In this document: positions 22,413 through 33,877 of the stretch, piece after piece
Numbering within the stretch: the first letter of the stretch is position 1
Layout of the letters: every line of letters starts with the position of its first letter
Assembly (NCBI GenBank): GCA_025504975.1
Contig: JANUWI010000008.1
Location: 496,001-560,000 of the forward strand
Source of the DNA: Plenodomus lindquistii
Taxonomy: Eukaryota; Ascomycota; Dothideomycetes; Pleosporales; Leptosphaeriaceae
Reading direction: 5' to 3'
DNA length: 64,000 nt
Notes under the pieces: generated by a model
Database searches by the model: none
Told to the model about the DNA's origin: nothing
What the model saw: only the letters and a program-made list of their open reading frames with translations
Program-made: the position numbers and the translations under genes

Positions 22413-23154
22413 GTTGGCTGCGTTGTGGAGTGAAACAGTGAGCAGCGACACGCGAGTTAAGGACAGTTCCCCCGAGATGCGCTAAGCAGGGGTTCCAATC
22501 TAACGTCATCCTGCATCCTTTACGTTCATCTTCCACGTCTGCATCAAATCCTAGTGTTGCTGATTATATTCCGCTGTTCGTTCTTTAAGGTGGAACATTA
22601 TGGCCTTTTTTAACGGAATCACACTTTCAATGCGCAGCGTGTGTATTCGATTCTCGAACCAAATCGCCCCGTCTCCGCGATTATAGAACACAATAGCATG
22701 AGCATGTGGTCTGATGCATCACCAACTCGCGTTTATCTTGCTCGTTTGCTGCCATTCTGTCATGACAAACGGTAAGAACAGTTGGATGTGACTTGGCCGT
22801 TAATCCCAGAGGAGTAATAGCAGGTGCTTCGTTGCTTGTACGATACAAGAAGCGCATTAGGTTCAATCTTCAACGCTGCTGCACATGCTAGCAGTATCGC
22901 GCATGCGTCCAGAAAGAAGGTAATATCGATCGCTCCTGCCCGATCCAATCTGCGATATCGCAGTGAATGCCAGTTACGACCCCAACCATGTACCGGAACA
23001 CCACAATCACCGCGCATTGACACCTTCGACCAACATGACAGTATAATACACTAATCTAGAGACCATATCAATTGCACCGTGTGCTTTACTGCAAGTCTCT
23101 ATTGCTCACACGATCAATTCAACGAATCCGCAGTGCTCCTCGCAGCAGCCCATT
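22413..23154. promoter_or_regulatory. Divergent intergenic region upstream of Ste24 and the zinc-ribbon gene
   Basis: About 740 bp between two divergent starts. No coding signal or RNA gene was recognised; it presumably holds both promoters. Confidence 0.4.
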
Positions 23155-24018
23155 ATGTATAACTTACACCACGCGTCTAGCATCTCTCAATCAAAACGTC
23201 TGTCGTTGGCTATGACATCGCGACTGACTAGCTTCTTCGAAAAGGCCGACGCAAAGAGTACAAGTCCTCCTTCAAAGTTCCAGAATACACCTCACAAGCT
23301 TAGCAAACCCTTGCGGACGAGCTCTGGTCCTCTTGGCCTACAAGATGACTATGATTCTAGTACACCAGTCGAGCCGCCGACGGAGCCTGATCTGATTCTC
23401 GAAAACGATTACCCTAGTCTCCGGGCCCTGCGTACTGACGATGATCTTGGGGACGGTCTTTGGCTGTGTTCGCATTGTCGACATGAGAACATTTTACGGC
23501 ACTACAGAGGCGCATTCCCATTCAAGCATCTCCGCTGTGATCGATGCAATCACATAATCTGCTCAGACTGCCACACTTCTGCAATCTTGTCGCCAATCCC
23601 GTACGGGATGATTCACGCTCCGCCAACGCCTGTTGGTCACGAGATTCGCTACTGCCACATTTGTCCAAAATGTGGTTTGAGCCACCGCGCTGAGCAAGAG
23701 GGTGCCACTCTTGACTTTTATGGAACGACATGTGCCGATTGCGGAGCTACATCATGGGGAGACTGGCGGCGATATCACATGGGCAATTACGAGCCATACC
23801 GCAGGGATCCAGATGCGACCTTTGCCGAACTTGTCGATCAAAGGGCTGAAGATGCGTCTAGATTGGCTTTTCAATGGGTCTTCGCAAACGCCGCATTGAG
23901 ACCGGCGTCAGTGCTGCGCTCTACAGGCTCAGACGCTACTGTCAGAGACATGAAGGCGTCGGACGAAGGTGGTGACAAGTGTGAGGGAAGGGAGCCATTG
24001 ATTTGGTCGCCGTGTTAA
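23155..24018 (+). CDS. Zinc-ribbon protein, copy A of a local family
   Basis: A single exon of 287 aa. ATG 23155 is used; an alternative ATG at 23212 (MTSRLTSFFEKAD) is equally plausible. After a disordered Ser/Pro-rich N-terminus comes a Cys-rich core from about residue 100: GLWLCSHCRHEN, FPFKHLRCDRCNHIICSDCH, then CPKCGLSHRAEQEG and CADCGATSW. These paired cysteines suggest a double zinc ribbon of the type found as uncharacterised families in Dothideomycetes. The C-terminus lacks cysteines until the last residue. The same core recurs in the gene at 25392-26309 and its beginning in the short gene at 24356-24703, so the three appear to be local duplicates. Function unknown. Confidence 0.8.
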   Translation: MYNLHHASSISQSKRLSLAMTSRLTSFFEKADAKSTSPPSKFQNTPHKLSKPLRTSSGPLGLQDDYDSSTPVEPPTEPDLILENDYPSLRALRTDDDLGDGLWLCSHCRHENILRHYRGAFPFKHLRCDRCNHIICSDCHTSAILSPIPYGMIHAPPTPVGHEIRYCHICPKCGLSHRAEQEGATLDFYGTTCADCGATSWGDWRRYHMGNYEPYRRDPDATFAELVDQRAEDASRLAFQWVFANAALRPASVLRSTGSDATVRDMKASDEGGDKCEGREPLIWSPC

Positions 24019-24355
24019 GATAAGAGGTCATATCGCTCGAGAGACATGGATCGGCCATGTCTCAAGTGAGCCGTCTTGCTCCACCCACAAAGTCTCACTC
24101 ATTGTGTACAAAAAGGCTAACAGCGGTCTCTCGCACTCACAATGAGATTCAACCAATACGTTGTACATTGTTCACCAACAACTTTGGATATGTTCCCAAC
24201 CACTCTGCCCAGGGGCAGCTTTTGCCTGCCGGGTACATATATGTTTCATCTTTTCCCTCCATTTTACCATTCGAACAACCTGCAAAACGTGTCATCACGA
24301 CCAGTCCTCTGCAATCTTCCAAAACACTTTGATCACATCGCTCCAACCAGGCACA
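24019..24355. other. Short intergenic stretch, promoter of the next gene
   Basis: 337 bp with a TATA-like TACATATATG near 24235 and a CT-rich leader before ATG 24356. Nothing else was recognised. Confidence 0.35.
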
Positions 24356-24703
24356 ATGTCTTCAGCTCCAGGAAATTCGCAGATTTCGGTCACGACCACG
24401 CCTAAGCAGACGCAGCTTTTTCGGAAAATTGGTAAGGTGTTGAACGCCTTCCGCTCCCGTAAGCATGCAGTTGCACAGGTTGCCGGCATCGAACCTCTTT
24501 CAGTAGAGCTAGATGCCGAGATACTAGCAAGAGATCAGTTGGTTAACAACTGGGTATCGGCCAATGTTGAACGTCTGGCTGACACAGGAGACAGTGGGTG
24601 CTCGTGCGACTGTATGGCAGCGCGGCTCACGACCCTCCCGTCGCTGCATCCCATTGTAGCTCCACGTGCACGGTGGGAACATGGCATGTGGTTTGTGGAC
24701 TAA
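24356..24703 (+). CDS. Short protein, probable truncated copy B of the zinc-ribbon family
   Basis: A single exon of 115 aa from ATG 24356 (context GCACAATGTC). The N-terminus (FRKIGKVLNAFRSRKHA) is comparable to the start of copy C (MFTKAAKAFRAAGR). The protein stops at RARWEHGMWFVD, exactly where the full members have HGLWICSSC or DGLWLCSHC and enter the zinc ribbon. It therefore keeps the family's front part and lacks all ribbon cysteines; its only Cys are in GCSCDC further upstream. It may be a pseudogene or a short derived gene. Identity rests on position and short motif likeness only. Confidence 0.45.
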   Translation: MSSAPGNSQISVTTTPKQTQLFRKIGKVLNAFRSRKHAVAQVAGIEPLSVELDAEILARDQLVNNWVSANVERLADTGDSGCSCDCMAARLTTLPSLHPIVAPRARWEHGMWFVD

Positions 24704-25391
24704 GCACTCATACCATCGCTACATTTCCTCACACTACCCCCATGGTATAAGTCGACCATTTTCGACTTTTGAGGAATGGTCAGCCTTCCACTACTCGAGC
24801 ATGATTCCGTATGTTCACTAACCGTACTCCGGTAGTATGAGGTATGTATGTATTCTCCTAAATCCAAATAATCTTTCAAAATTTCACGTTCACCTTTGTC
24901 CTCCAGTGACTAACTCATCTTCCAGTACTCACGATCTCGGACTCTTGAAGACCTGCATCGTACCTCACTTTCCCAGCATGGACTTCCGCAGGGCTTCCCA
25001 GCATAAGAAGCGTCCGTATGCGACATTGTGAAGCTACATTGTCTTCTCAAGTAAAGCGACCGATTCCTATATAACCTGTTCACATTGTGACCTCACACTG
25101 GACTTTATCGGGCCTATGATGTCGCATCACAGCGAGACTATATACCCACACATCTCACCATCAACGTACTCCTACAATGGCTACATATATACTTACAATT
25201 ATACGGAAGGAATTGATATAAGGGTCCACGACACTCTTCCTTGCCTCCTCATCAAACCTTGAACTTTCAAAACTCACAACACGCTTCTGAACTCAATCAT
25301 CCAGACCCACAGTCTTACAGCTTATCCTCGATTATTGACAAAGAGTATCAAGTAGGTGACAACCTCCAAACCAACCCTTCACTCCAACAAC
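24704..25391. other. Intergenic, promoter region of copy C
   Basis: About 690 bp. Just upstream of copy C there is TA-rich DNA (CTACATATATACTTAC near 25180) and a CA-rich leader. No ribbon-type cysteine codons follow the copy B stop in any frame I could join. Confidence 0.4.
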
Positions 25392-26309
25392 ATGTTCACA
25401 AAAGCAGCAAAAGCATTCCGCGCGGCTGGCCGCGCCTCGAATGAACCCGCTCGTAATACCGAGCGCACTACACGTGCTGTACATCCCGAAACCGCCGTAG
25501 ACCCCAGCATCTGGGAGGACCACGAATACGGCAATCTCCTAGCCCAGAACCACTCCGGGCGCATGGCACACGGGCTCTGGATCTGTTCGAGCTGCCAGGC
25601 CGAGAACAATCTCGTCCACGTCGAGGGGGCCTACCCCTTCAAGTACCTCGTCTGTCGTGCCTGTGAGCACGTGTTCTGCGGTGAGTGCATCAGTTCGGAT
25701 GTGCTGAACATGGAGCCCTCCCATGGTTTCAACATCGCCGTTCCGAGCTCCCAGTTCGGTCTGATTTGTTCGGCATGTGGATTGACGCACCGCGCGGGTG
25801 AGAACATGGGCGGTATCAGATGTGCTTGCGGTAGTCGCGTGAACTCGGCGTGGATGCCGTTTGTCATCGGTAGATCTGATGACTACCGATATGATCCAAA
25901 TGCCTGCGCGGTCAATCTGAAGATGGCGTTCCATGACCGCGCGATTAGGCGCCAGTTTGGTTCAGTCCAGGACATATCTGACTCGGGACCAGTGGCTACA
26001 CGTCAGTCATCACGGCATACCACTGAAATCGTTCCAACGGCGCCCTCTGCAACTCAAGCTGTCATCCCACAGCTGCTACCTCAGGCTCCCGCACCAGCCT
26101 ATACCTCCCCACACGCCCGATCATCAAGCGTGATTCGTCACAACCCTCCTCCCACAAACACACACGCGACCCTCTCAGGTCCCTGGGAGCCGGAGTGTCC
26201 ACTAGACTTCGACTCCTCAGAGCGAGTGCAGAGCACTCTATCAGGGCCCTGGAGCCCCGACTACCCTGCAGAGTATGCGCGTCGCTCAAACTCTGCAGAC
26301 TGGGTGTAG
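25392..26309 (+). CDS. Zinc-ribbon protein, copy C of a local family
   Basis: A single exon of 305 aa from ATG 25392 (MFTKAAKAFRAAGRAS); the frame upstream extends only through a GTG. The Cys core is HGLWICSSCQAEN, PFKYLVCRACEHVFCGECIS, LICSACGLTHRAGENMGG and IRCACGSR, parallel to copy A. The C-terminal half is Pro/Ser/Thr rich and probably disordered. It ends with two copies of a motif, TLSGPWEPECP and TLSGPWSPDYP, about 30 residues apart. The paired cysteines suggest zinc binding; no catalytic motif is visible. Function unknown. Confidence 0.82.
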   Translation: MFTKAAKAFRAAGRASNEPARNTERTTRAVHPETAVDPSIWEDHEYGNLLAQNHSGRMAHGLWICSSCQAENNLVHVEGAYPFKYLVCRACEHVFCGECISSDVLNMEPSHGFNIAVPSSQFGLICSACGLTHRAGENMGGIRCACGSRVNSAWMPFVIGRSDDYRYDPNACAVNLKMAFHDRAIRRQFGSVQDISDSGPVATRQSSRHTTEIVPTAPSATQAVIPQLLPQAPAPAYTSPHARSSSVIRHNPPPTNTHATLSGPWEPECPLDFDSSERVQSTLSGPWSPDYPAEYARRSNSADWV

Positions 26310-28034
26310 AACAGCTTTGCGTCGTGAACTGGAGACTGGAGCTGGTACATGTTACCATGTGCTGGCTAGGTCCTCACCACGAACGTCACTCCGACGTGTA
26401 TGAGGTCTTAATGTGGGTTAGCTGTGCTTTTGTATATATATTCGGTAAATTGGATACCCGCGGGCCCTTCGGCCGCCTCCAGCTTCCTAGATGTCAACGA
26501 GCTCGCGCATGGCGGTTACCAGCCTACAACTACTGTTCCGGGGCCCATTCAGATGGTACAAGTGAGGATTGGGGGCGGCGAAGCCAGTCGACAGGGCAAG
26601 GCAAAGAAGACCAGACTTCGGGCACATTTGCTGGAAACTATTTATGACCGCTGCCCAAGAGTTGGGAATTCAGCCACGGGGTGGGATGATGGAGACAGAC
26701 AGGCTCACCCTTGAACGAGTGCTCGTTTGTATATATTAAAGCCCTGGAATAAATATTCAATAATAAATTGATTGGAACAATAACTGTGCCTTTCCTTTTT
26801 TCTCTCTCTCCGATGAACGTGTGAACATCTCATTGCATAGTTTGTATCTATAACTCAACCATCCGCCATGTTCATTTGTATCCTAAAGTAAAACTCGAGT
26901 AGGTATAGTATATGCTAACCCACCTAACCCTGCAAAGTAAATCCTAATGTACCACACAACGCGCATGTCAAGCGCGAATGAACAGAAAACCAGTACCACT
27001 AGTGAGTGCGTACTTCTTCGATTTACATGACCATAATATCCACGCGCGACTTACGCTGCAAAGTCCGCACACCCCCACGCAATCCAAAATCTCCCAAACA
27101 ACACAATACACTCTAGAGCAGGAGTAGAGCAATCGCTATCACCATCTCATCAAGCCTTGTGCCCATCCCGCCCGCCATTCACCCGACACCTCATTCGCCA
27201 ACTTGCTAACCCACCAACTTCAAAACCCAAACACATGCATGCAGCTAAACGCCCGTTCCAAGACCCCCCAAGACCAGCGCCAACGCTTACCCTGCGTCAT
27301 TCAAAATCGCCACAAAGCTTAATTCATATCCGCGCCACCGACGAAAGAACCGGTTCTACGACTTTCCAACCGTCGGACGAGAGGGGCCTGAAAGATATAT
27401 AGTTACTCTACTCGTCGTTGGAAAAAGGGTGCAAGACGCAAGTGTCACGTGGTTTCCATTACTGCTCTACCATATTGCGGTGGGCACTATATCCAGTCTA
27501 TCCTATCAAACGGCGCTGCATGTCGTGATGTATACTTTGTTTAGTTAGTGTGCTTTGAAGAAGTGGACGCGCGTACAGCTCGAGGAGTAGGTGGCGAAAT
27601 CTGCAAACGCAAATGCGTATGCGAAGGAGATGAAATGAATATTACGTGAATTTTTTTGTTCTCAAAATAATATTCTTTGTTCGATTCCAAGCTTTGCTTC
27701 CTATGTATAACGCTGCAAAAGTGGTATCTAGAGCATGAAACTACAGAGCCCTGAAAAGAAAAAAAGAAAGAAAGAGAGAGAGAAAGTGGACGTGACATCT
27801 TCAGAACTTTCCTACCACGCCAAAAGAAAGAAAGAACAAACGCCGTCGCGATGTTTTAAAAAGTCAGAAACCCCTCTCATCCTGGATTTCCTGCGTTTGT
27901 TGGTGTATCATGACTGTTTAACATTGTAATTGATGAGGTATCTTGTTTATACGTGAACATGTCTCTGAAGCGAAAGAAAGGATCCGAGATTAAACCGTAG
28001 AACGAAAAAGGCTGGATGGAACAGAAAGTGGTAT
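26310..28034. other. Intergenic, 1.7 kb without a recognisable gene
   Basis: Short open frames only, none with family likeness or good splice partners. Contains a purine-rich low-complexity tract, listed separately. Confidence 0.55.
27753..27786. repeat. Purine-rich (GA/AAAG) low-complexity tract
   Basis: A run of A and G with AAAG and GAGA units on the + strand, in intergenic DNA. No function is implied. Confidence 0.7.
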
Positions 28035-29324
28035 CTAGGCCTTGAAGTTTGCAGTAGTCCAGTGCTCGTATTCGACTTTGAGTTCGCGCTGGACCCAGGG
28101 GATGGTAATGGCAGTCCAGATACCTGCCCAGAGGAAAGGGAGAACCCAACCAACCTATTCGTTGTTAGCATCGTCTCTCGTTTGGAAATGTGAATGTGGA
28201 GATACGTACAACATAAGCGGCATCTCGCTGAATAGTAAAGACAATAGCCGTTGTAACTGCAGCGCAGACAATGGCGCCAATAGCCCAGAATAGCGTCAAG
28301 CGGTGCAGCATCTCACGAAAGTGCTTGCTGGCCTGGTATCGCAGGTTGAGTCGCTGGCGGAACTGTGTACCGCCGCTGCCGTCGACGGCGCAAATGTCCT
28401 CGATGTAGGCGTAGATGCCTGGGCGGAGGGGTGCGCCGACAGGGAGCGAGGAGATACGGCAGGGGGCGGGGACTTTCATCAGGCGCAAGACGTCCATGAG
28501 GAGTAGTTGGAAGCCAATGGCGAAGAGCATGCTTGCGGCAGGCATGGCAAGGACGCGGATTGGGGGGTCGTGGAGGGATGTGCCGCTGTTGATGTGTTAG
28601 CGTTGTGATTTTCCCTGTGGTCTAGTGTGTAAACTTACACAATGAGTTCAATCATGACGAAGAACCAGCCAAACGACAGGTTCCAGTGAAACCAATCGAG
28701 ATACCATCTCTGCGCACCAATAACCCTGCAGGTGGACTTTTTCTTCCACAGTCTGTGGAAGCGGATGAAGTACTCGACAATGGAGACTGTTCCCAGCAAG
28801 GCAGTGCTGATGCTGAAGACGGCGACTGCAGACAGTTCGTCGCGCGTCAAGCCGTACCACATGCCAAAGTACAGGCCAATGGGCATGAAAACACAGTCGA
28901 CGACGATGAGAGTCCAGAACCAGAAAATGGCCTTTTTGCGCGGTCGCAGCGAGTAGCCCAGGGGCGGCGGGGTGCGGAAATCGGGGTCATCGTATGTGAC
29001 TTGTGTGTGAGGGTATTGCGAGAGGAGAGAAGGCGAGGGCGCTCTGCTGGGATTTGCGCTGGGGACGTTGAGGGTAGCGGCTGTGCTGCGTGGTTCTGTG
29101 CTGCGCGGTTGGCGCTCGTCGTCGTCGCTTGCACCGTCGACTTGGATGCCGGGGACAGCAAGGTTGTTGGTGTTGGCGGCGGCGGCGGTGGTGGTGGTGG
29201 TGTGACCTGACGATGTTTGCGCAGTCTCGTGGGCAGTATCTGGCGGTGGTGTTATGGTTGTTGTGGTTGTGGCGGTAGGCGTCGAGGGCCTCAGCATCTC
29301 GGTCGACGACTGCTGGGCAGCCAT
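28035..29324 (-). CDS. Conserved fungal multi-pass membrane protein, function unknown
   Basis: Exons 29324-28639, 28585-28210 and 28154-28035 give 393 aa. Introns of 53 and 55 nt have GTAAGT/GTACGT donors, GCTAAC branches and AACAG/AATAG acceptors. ATG 29324 begins MAAQQSSTEMLRP; the frame upstream has only a TTG. The first 130 residues are Thr/Ala/Pro rich and probably cytosolic. The membrane part starts after YSLRPRKKAIFWFWTLIVV and has about six or seven hydrophobic segments. Between them are WKKKSTCRVIGAQRWYLDWF and a loop with RPGIYAYIEDICAVDGSGG. The protein ends with a further span and VEYEHWTTANFKA. It looks like a widely conserved uncharacterised ascomycete family. No transporter or enzyme signature was recognised. 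Confidence 0.85.
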
Positions 29325-29884
29325 TTTCTTTGTTGCTGACTGACTAGCGATGCAAAGAATTGAAGGGTCCAAGACTCCAAGGGAAAACTGGGGGAAGCCG
29401 GCGCTATTATGAAGAAGAAGTGCTGGGGGCGAGTCTTATCCGGATGCTAACGGAATCACGAGGCTCTTGTGTGGCAGACAGCGCGTCTTGGAAGGTTTGG
29501 CAACTCGGGATTTGGGAGCTCGGTGCTTTTGAAACAGCGGGCAGCCGATGGAAGTGTCACGTCACGCCCGGGCAAAGTGAAATGGGCGAGTTTGGTGAGG
29601 AGGGAATTCCACAGCCGAGCCAGAATGAATGGACAGGACGGACAGGAGGCCATTGAAGGGAAATGCCTTCTTTCTCCCATGATGTAATGTCGCTGGGCGC
29701 CCAGCCCCTGCAACGCCTGCAACTCTTGAATCCTCGACCCAGTTTCCAAAGTCGACCAAGTGCCCACAACCCGCAAGCGTCGCCCGCTGATCCACTCTGA
29801 CCCGCTGACCTCATTGCCCTGCCACCCTCACTCCACTTGCACCCCCCTCTGCGCGCAGGAACATGTAATATAGGCCCAGTACTG
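29325..29884. promoter_or_regulatory. Putative bidirectional promoter
   Basis: 560 bp between the divergent starts of the membrane-protein gene and the lipase gene. No coding signal was found. Confidence 0.4.
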
Positions 29885-31116
29885 ATGCGCTCTTACCGCA
29901 CCCTCTTGTTGCATTCTTTGGTGACTTTTGCGTCCTGGCTGCCTTGTTGTCGGGGCGAGGGCAACACCACCCTAATCAGCCAAGACCTCTTCTGGGAACT
30001 CGAGCAACTCGCGCGCATCGTCGACATCTCGTACTGTGTAGGCACAGCTGGCCTGGGCATTGCAAAACCCTTTTCATGTGCCAGTCGATGTGCCGACCGC
30101 GACTTTGAGTCGTTTGAACTCGTCACTGTGAGTCGTCACATCTTCCAGTCTAGCAGAGAGTTGTCGCATGCAGTGCTGATGTAGATATGTGCATGCAGGC
30201 ATGGAACACTGGACCCTTCCTCTCCGACTCCTGCGGCTACATTGCGCTCTCCCACGACCCCAAGAATCCCCGTATCATCCTCGCCTTTCGCGGAACCTAC
30301 TCAATCGCAAACACCATCGCCGACCTCTCCACCATTCCCCAGGAATACGTTCCATACCCCGGTGACGACGACGACGATGACGACGATGACGATGACACCT
30401 CCTCCTCCTCCCCCTTCTCAGACTTCCTCTCACCACGCGCACCCGCCCTAACCGACGACCCACCCCCCGCCTCCCCCCCAAAATGCACAAACTGCACCGT
30501 CCACACCGGCTTCTACACCTCCTGGCTCAACACGCGCAAGACCATCCTCCCGCACATCACCTCCGCCCTCACACAGCACCCGTCCTACAAACTCGTCCTA
30601 GTCGGGCACTCCCTCGGCGGCGCCGTCGCCACCCTCGCAGGCCTCGACTTCAAAGCGCGAGGCTGGAACCCGCACATTACAACCTTCGGCGAACCACGTC
30701 TGGGCAACAAAGCACTAACCACATACATCAACCAGCGCTTCAACATCACCCCCCACCACGCAACCAACACATTCCACAGAGTTACCCACGCAGGCGATCC
30801 CGTGCCTTTACTCCCGCTCGAGGAATGGGGGTATGCCATGCATAGCGAGGAGATATTCATTACACAGGGCGAACTCCCGGCTTCGATTGCGGATATCAGG
30901 TATTGCGAGGGCGATCAGGATCCAGGTTGTATTGCGGGGAGTGATGAGGGGAAGAGCGGGTGGGGGGTCCCTGCGCGCTTTAGGTTTTGGCAGTTGTTTT
31001 TTGCGCATCGGGATTACTTTTGGAGGTTGGGGCTTTGTGTGCCCGGGGGGGATCCGTGGCATAAGTATCCGAGACAAGGGGAGGGGGAGGGTGGTGCTGA
31101 ACAGCTGGAACTGTGA
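29885..31116 (+). CDS. Secreted class 3 (alpha/beta-hydrolase) lipase
   Basis: Exons 29885-30127 and 30199-31116 with a 71-nt intron (GTGAGT donor, GCATGCAG end) give 386 aa. ATG 29885 begins a signal peptide (MRSYRTLLLHSLVTFASW). The Lipase_3 core is clear: ILAFRGTYSIANTIADL, the nucleophile elbow GHSLGG (Ser219), GDPVPLLP with Asp281, and AHRDYFW with His351, giving the Ser-Asp-His triad. It should hydrolyse acylglycerols outside the cell. Cysteines are plentiful, fitting secretion. Unusual is an insert after the oxyanion/lid region: 11 consecutive Asp residues followed by Ser- and Pro-rich sequence (about residues 137-170), encoded by a GAC/GAT repeat. The family is certain; substrate preference is unknown. 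Confidence 0.93.
30364..30396 (+). repeat. In-frame GAC/GAT trinucleotide repeat (Asp11) in the lipase
   Basis: Eleven GAC/GAT codons in a row, followed by TCC repeats coding Ser. A likely length-variable microsatellite within coding DNA. Confidence 0.9.
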
Positions 31117-31396
31117 GTGTTGTGGGTTGTGTTGTGTCGTTGGTTTTTGGCAGAGTAATGAATTGTAATGTGTATATGTAGTTGTTTGTAATGTTCTGTC
31201 TTTTTTTTTCGTGTATATATATGTATTAGCGAGCTTTTCTTTGGCATCTTTACGAATTCACGGCATTGTAATACAGGATCATTATCATCTTCCATGATCT
31301 TCCCTCAAAGAGCTTGCGTTGACACCCCACAACATCCTCAACACTAGTATATCTACCTTCACCCCCATCCATCCTGCCCTCCCACCTCATCTCCTC

Positions 31397-33066
31397 TCAT
31401 CTCTCTCCCCCAGGCACCACAACCCCCACCTCCACAACCTCAACCTCCCAACTCTCCAAATCAAGCAAAACAACCTGCCCCCCCTCCCTAAACCTCGGCA
31501 CACTCAAAACCAGCACCTTCTGCCCCGCCGGCCCCTCAATAACCTTCTTCGCAAACCCATCCTGACACCCCGCAAAATACACATGCGGACAGTCACGCAC
31601 GAGCATCGGGTCGTCGTCTTGAAACGGATAACACCATAGTGTGTCAGGGGCAGTGGGCGCGATACAGCGCCAGCGCAACATCATCTCCATGACTTCGAGG
31701 GGTTCGACTTCGTCTACGTATTTCAGCAGGTCGGCGACCGTTTGGCCGCCTGTTCCTAGGAAGCGGTATCCTTCTATGTCGCCGTCCCAGGGGTTGGTCA
31801 CGGTATCTAGGCCATGGATGGTCTCGTTGGTTTTTGCGGGGGGTTCGGCGTAGAGGCGGGATTTGGGGAAGAGCGCCGTGTGCAGGGGTTGTTGGGGGAG
31901 TGCGACGTTGGCGGGGTCCGAGGCACCGGGGATTAGGGTGATGGGGAGGGAGGGCAGGAGTTCGGAGAGGAAGGTGTCGAGGCGTTCGGCGGGGGAGGCG
32001 TTGTAGGCTGAAGCGTCGTAGCCGTAGTGTTTGCTTTTGCTCTTTTTCACGGCAAAGTCTTCGCGTGAGAGGATGGGTGAGGCGTGCGAGAGCGAGTCGC
32101 CGGCTATTATGAGGCGGGTGATTTTCGAGGCTGAGGCTTGGGTTGGAGGGCCTGCCGCTTCGCCCGTAAGGTATTCGAGGAGGAGGTCGAGGGAGAGTTC
32201 GTCGTCGTCTTGGCCTGTGATTTCGAGACCGGAGACGATGGCGACTTTGCCTGAGGGGCCGCGCTTTGGTGTGGGCTTCTTTGCGCGGGTGAGGGCGGTG
32301 TCGTCGCGTTCCCAGCGTTCGGGCTGCCGTGGGAGGTCTGCGTATTGGGTTGCTATGACTTGGAATGTGCCGTCTGCTTGCTCTGTGCCGAGGGCTGCTA
32401 ATATACAGCCGGTCACGTAGTGTGAGTTGAGGCTCTCGCCTGTTACGCGCAAGCGGCCTGATTCATCTTCCAACATCATCTCGTCCTGACCGCCGGGGGA
32501 CACGTAGGTTTCGCGGGGTGGTGGGGCGGCTATCCAGTGCTATGTAGTGTCAGCTTGCATGATCTGAGAGAAATGACCTTCACTTGGCTTTGTGCATACC
32601 TCTTTCGATATGTCGTCTAGGACATTGGGCTTCAATGCCATCTCCATGTACACCGTCCCAACTATCCAGCACAGCTCTCCTTGCCGTACGTCCAGCACAC
32701 GCTCCACGAATGTCGCCTTTTCACCACCCAGCTTCAAACATGTCAGTTCTCATCCGTTTGTGTGTTTGCGCTCCAAATCCTAATGTTGCGTACCTCGAAG
32801 TCGCTCCAAGCATCCTCCGCCTTCTGCTTCACAGACTTTTTCAATTGCGCCAGCCGCAAGAAGTACATGTCTGCGAATTGTTGTCCATAGTGCTTATCGG
32901 TACCCTTGGGAAGCTCGAATGTGTGAAGAGGGTTGTAGGCTGAGCTCTCTCGAGTTGGAGCGGCAGGCGCATTCCCGCTACAATTGTCAGTATACGAAAA
33001 TCCGTACTCAAAAAGTTTTACTTACGAGGATGGAGCTTTCAGCAGGTCGCCGTCTAATTCTGCCAT
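31397..33066 (-). CDS. POL31: DNA polymerase delta small (B) subunit, Pol31/Cdc1/POLD2
   Basis: Exons 33066-33026, 32977-32794, 32731-32600 and 32539-31397 (introns 48, 62 and 60 nt) give 499 aa. The N-terminal OB-fold part is read across the junctions (FADMYFLRLAQLKKSV, VERVLDVRQGELCWIVGTVY). The inactive phosphoesterase-like domain follows: VAIVSGLEITGQDDDE, RLIIAGDSLSHA, LPITLIPGASDPANVALPQQ, RFLGTGGQTVADLLKY, and CPHVYFAGCQDGF near the end. This matches eukaryotic B subunits, with delta-type features and length. The protein scaffolds the replicative polymerase delta in the nucleus. A housekeeping single-copy gene. Confidence 0.95.
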
Positions 33067-33877
33067 TTTAGGTGAGAATGGGTGATATGGTGGTTAGTGT
33101 TCGAGTCCGCAGTGTTGTGCACATGTCAAGGCTCAAAAAGTTGGGGAAGTCGCGTCGCGCGTCATGTCGCGCCATCCCAAACGGGATATTTAAGTGCTCC
33201 ACGCCGAGAAACCCTTGGAGACCGACTCTACGCGGTGACATCTGACTTTGGTTCATTCATGTCACTTTCACTGTCATTCATGTGACCTGTTTCAGTGCAA
33301 GTATCCGCGTGAACGGATTCATTCATTCTCGCGCATCCAAGGTATAGGATTGAACGCGCGATCAATCGTAAACGATGAACAGGAGGAATACCGAAGAGGT
33401 GGTTATTATGTTATTTGGTGGTGCATCGAGCGTGTTTAACACCTGGTTGGACGTTACCAGGGTTGTTGCACCTAGGATTATAGTCTCGTTCCCAACGACG
33501 GCGGTTTGCTCTAGATAGCTAAATTGACAACCTCGAGGTGAACTAATAGATCAGTCGCAAAGGAAATCCACAAGAGCGTTGGCACATGTGACGATATCGT
33601 GAGAATGATTTTCAATTGTTTATTGCGCCCAATAGGCCTGTTTGTTTTGCTATTCAAAGATTCTTAAAGTTCCTGGCAAGAAATTCTTCCAGTGATGTAT
33701 TGTCATATCCATATGCAGTTTCTGATTCTAAATGTCGGTCTCGCTCATATGCTTCCCGTTGGTGCGCCGACCATGATGATTACCCCGTTCCCCCGTATTG
33801 CGCCAAAAGAAAAATCGATTAAAAGTGTGGGTATGAAGGTGTAAATGTGCTCAAGTTGGTCATGAGGGTGCAAGTGC
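33067..33877. other. Intergenic, nothing recognised
   Basis: Upstream region of the polymerase subunit gene and 3' flank of the next minus-strand gene. No coding or RNA signal was found. Confidence 0.5.
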
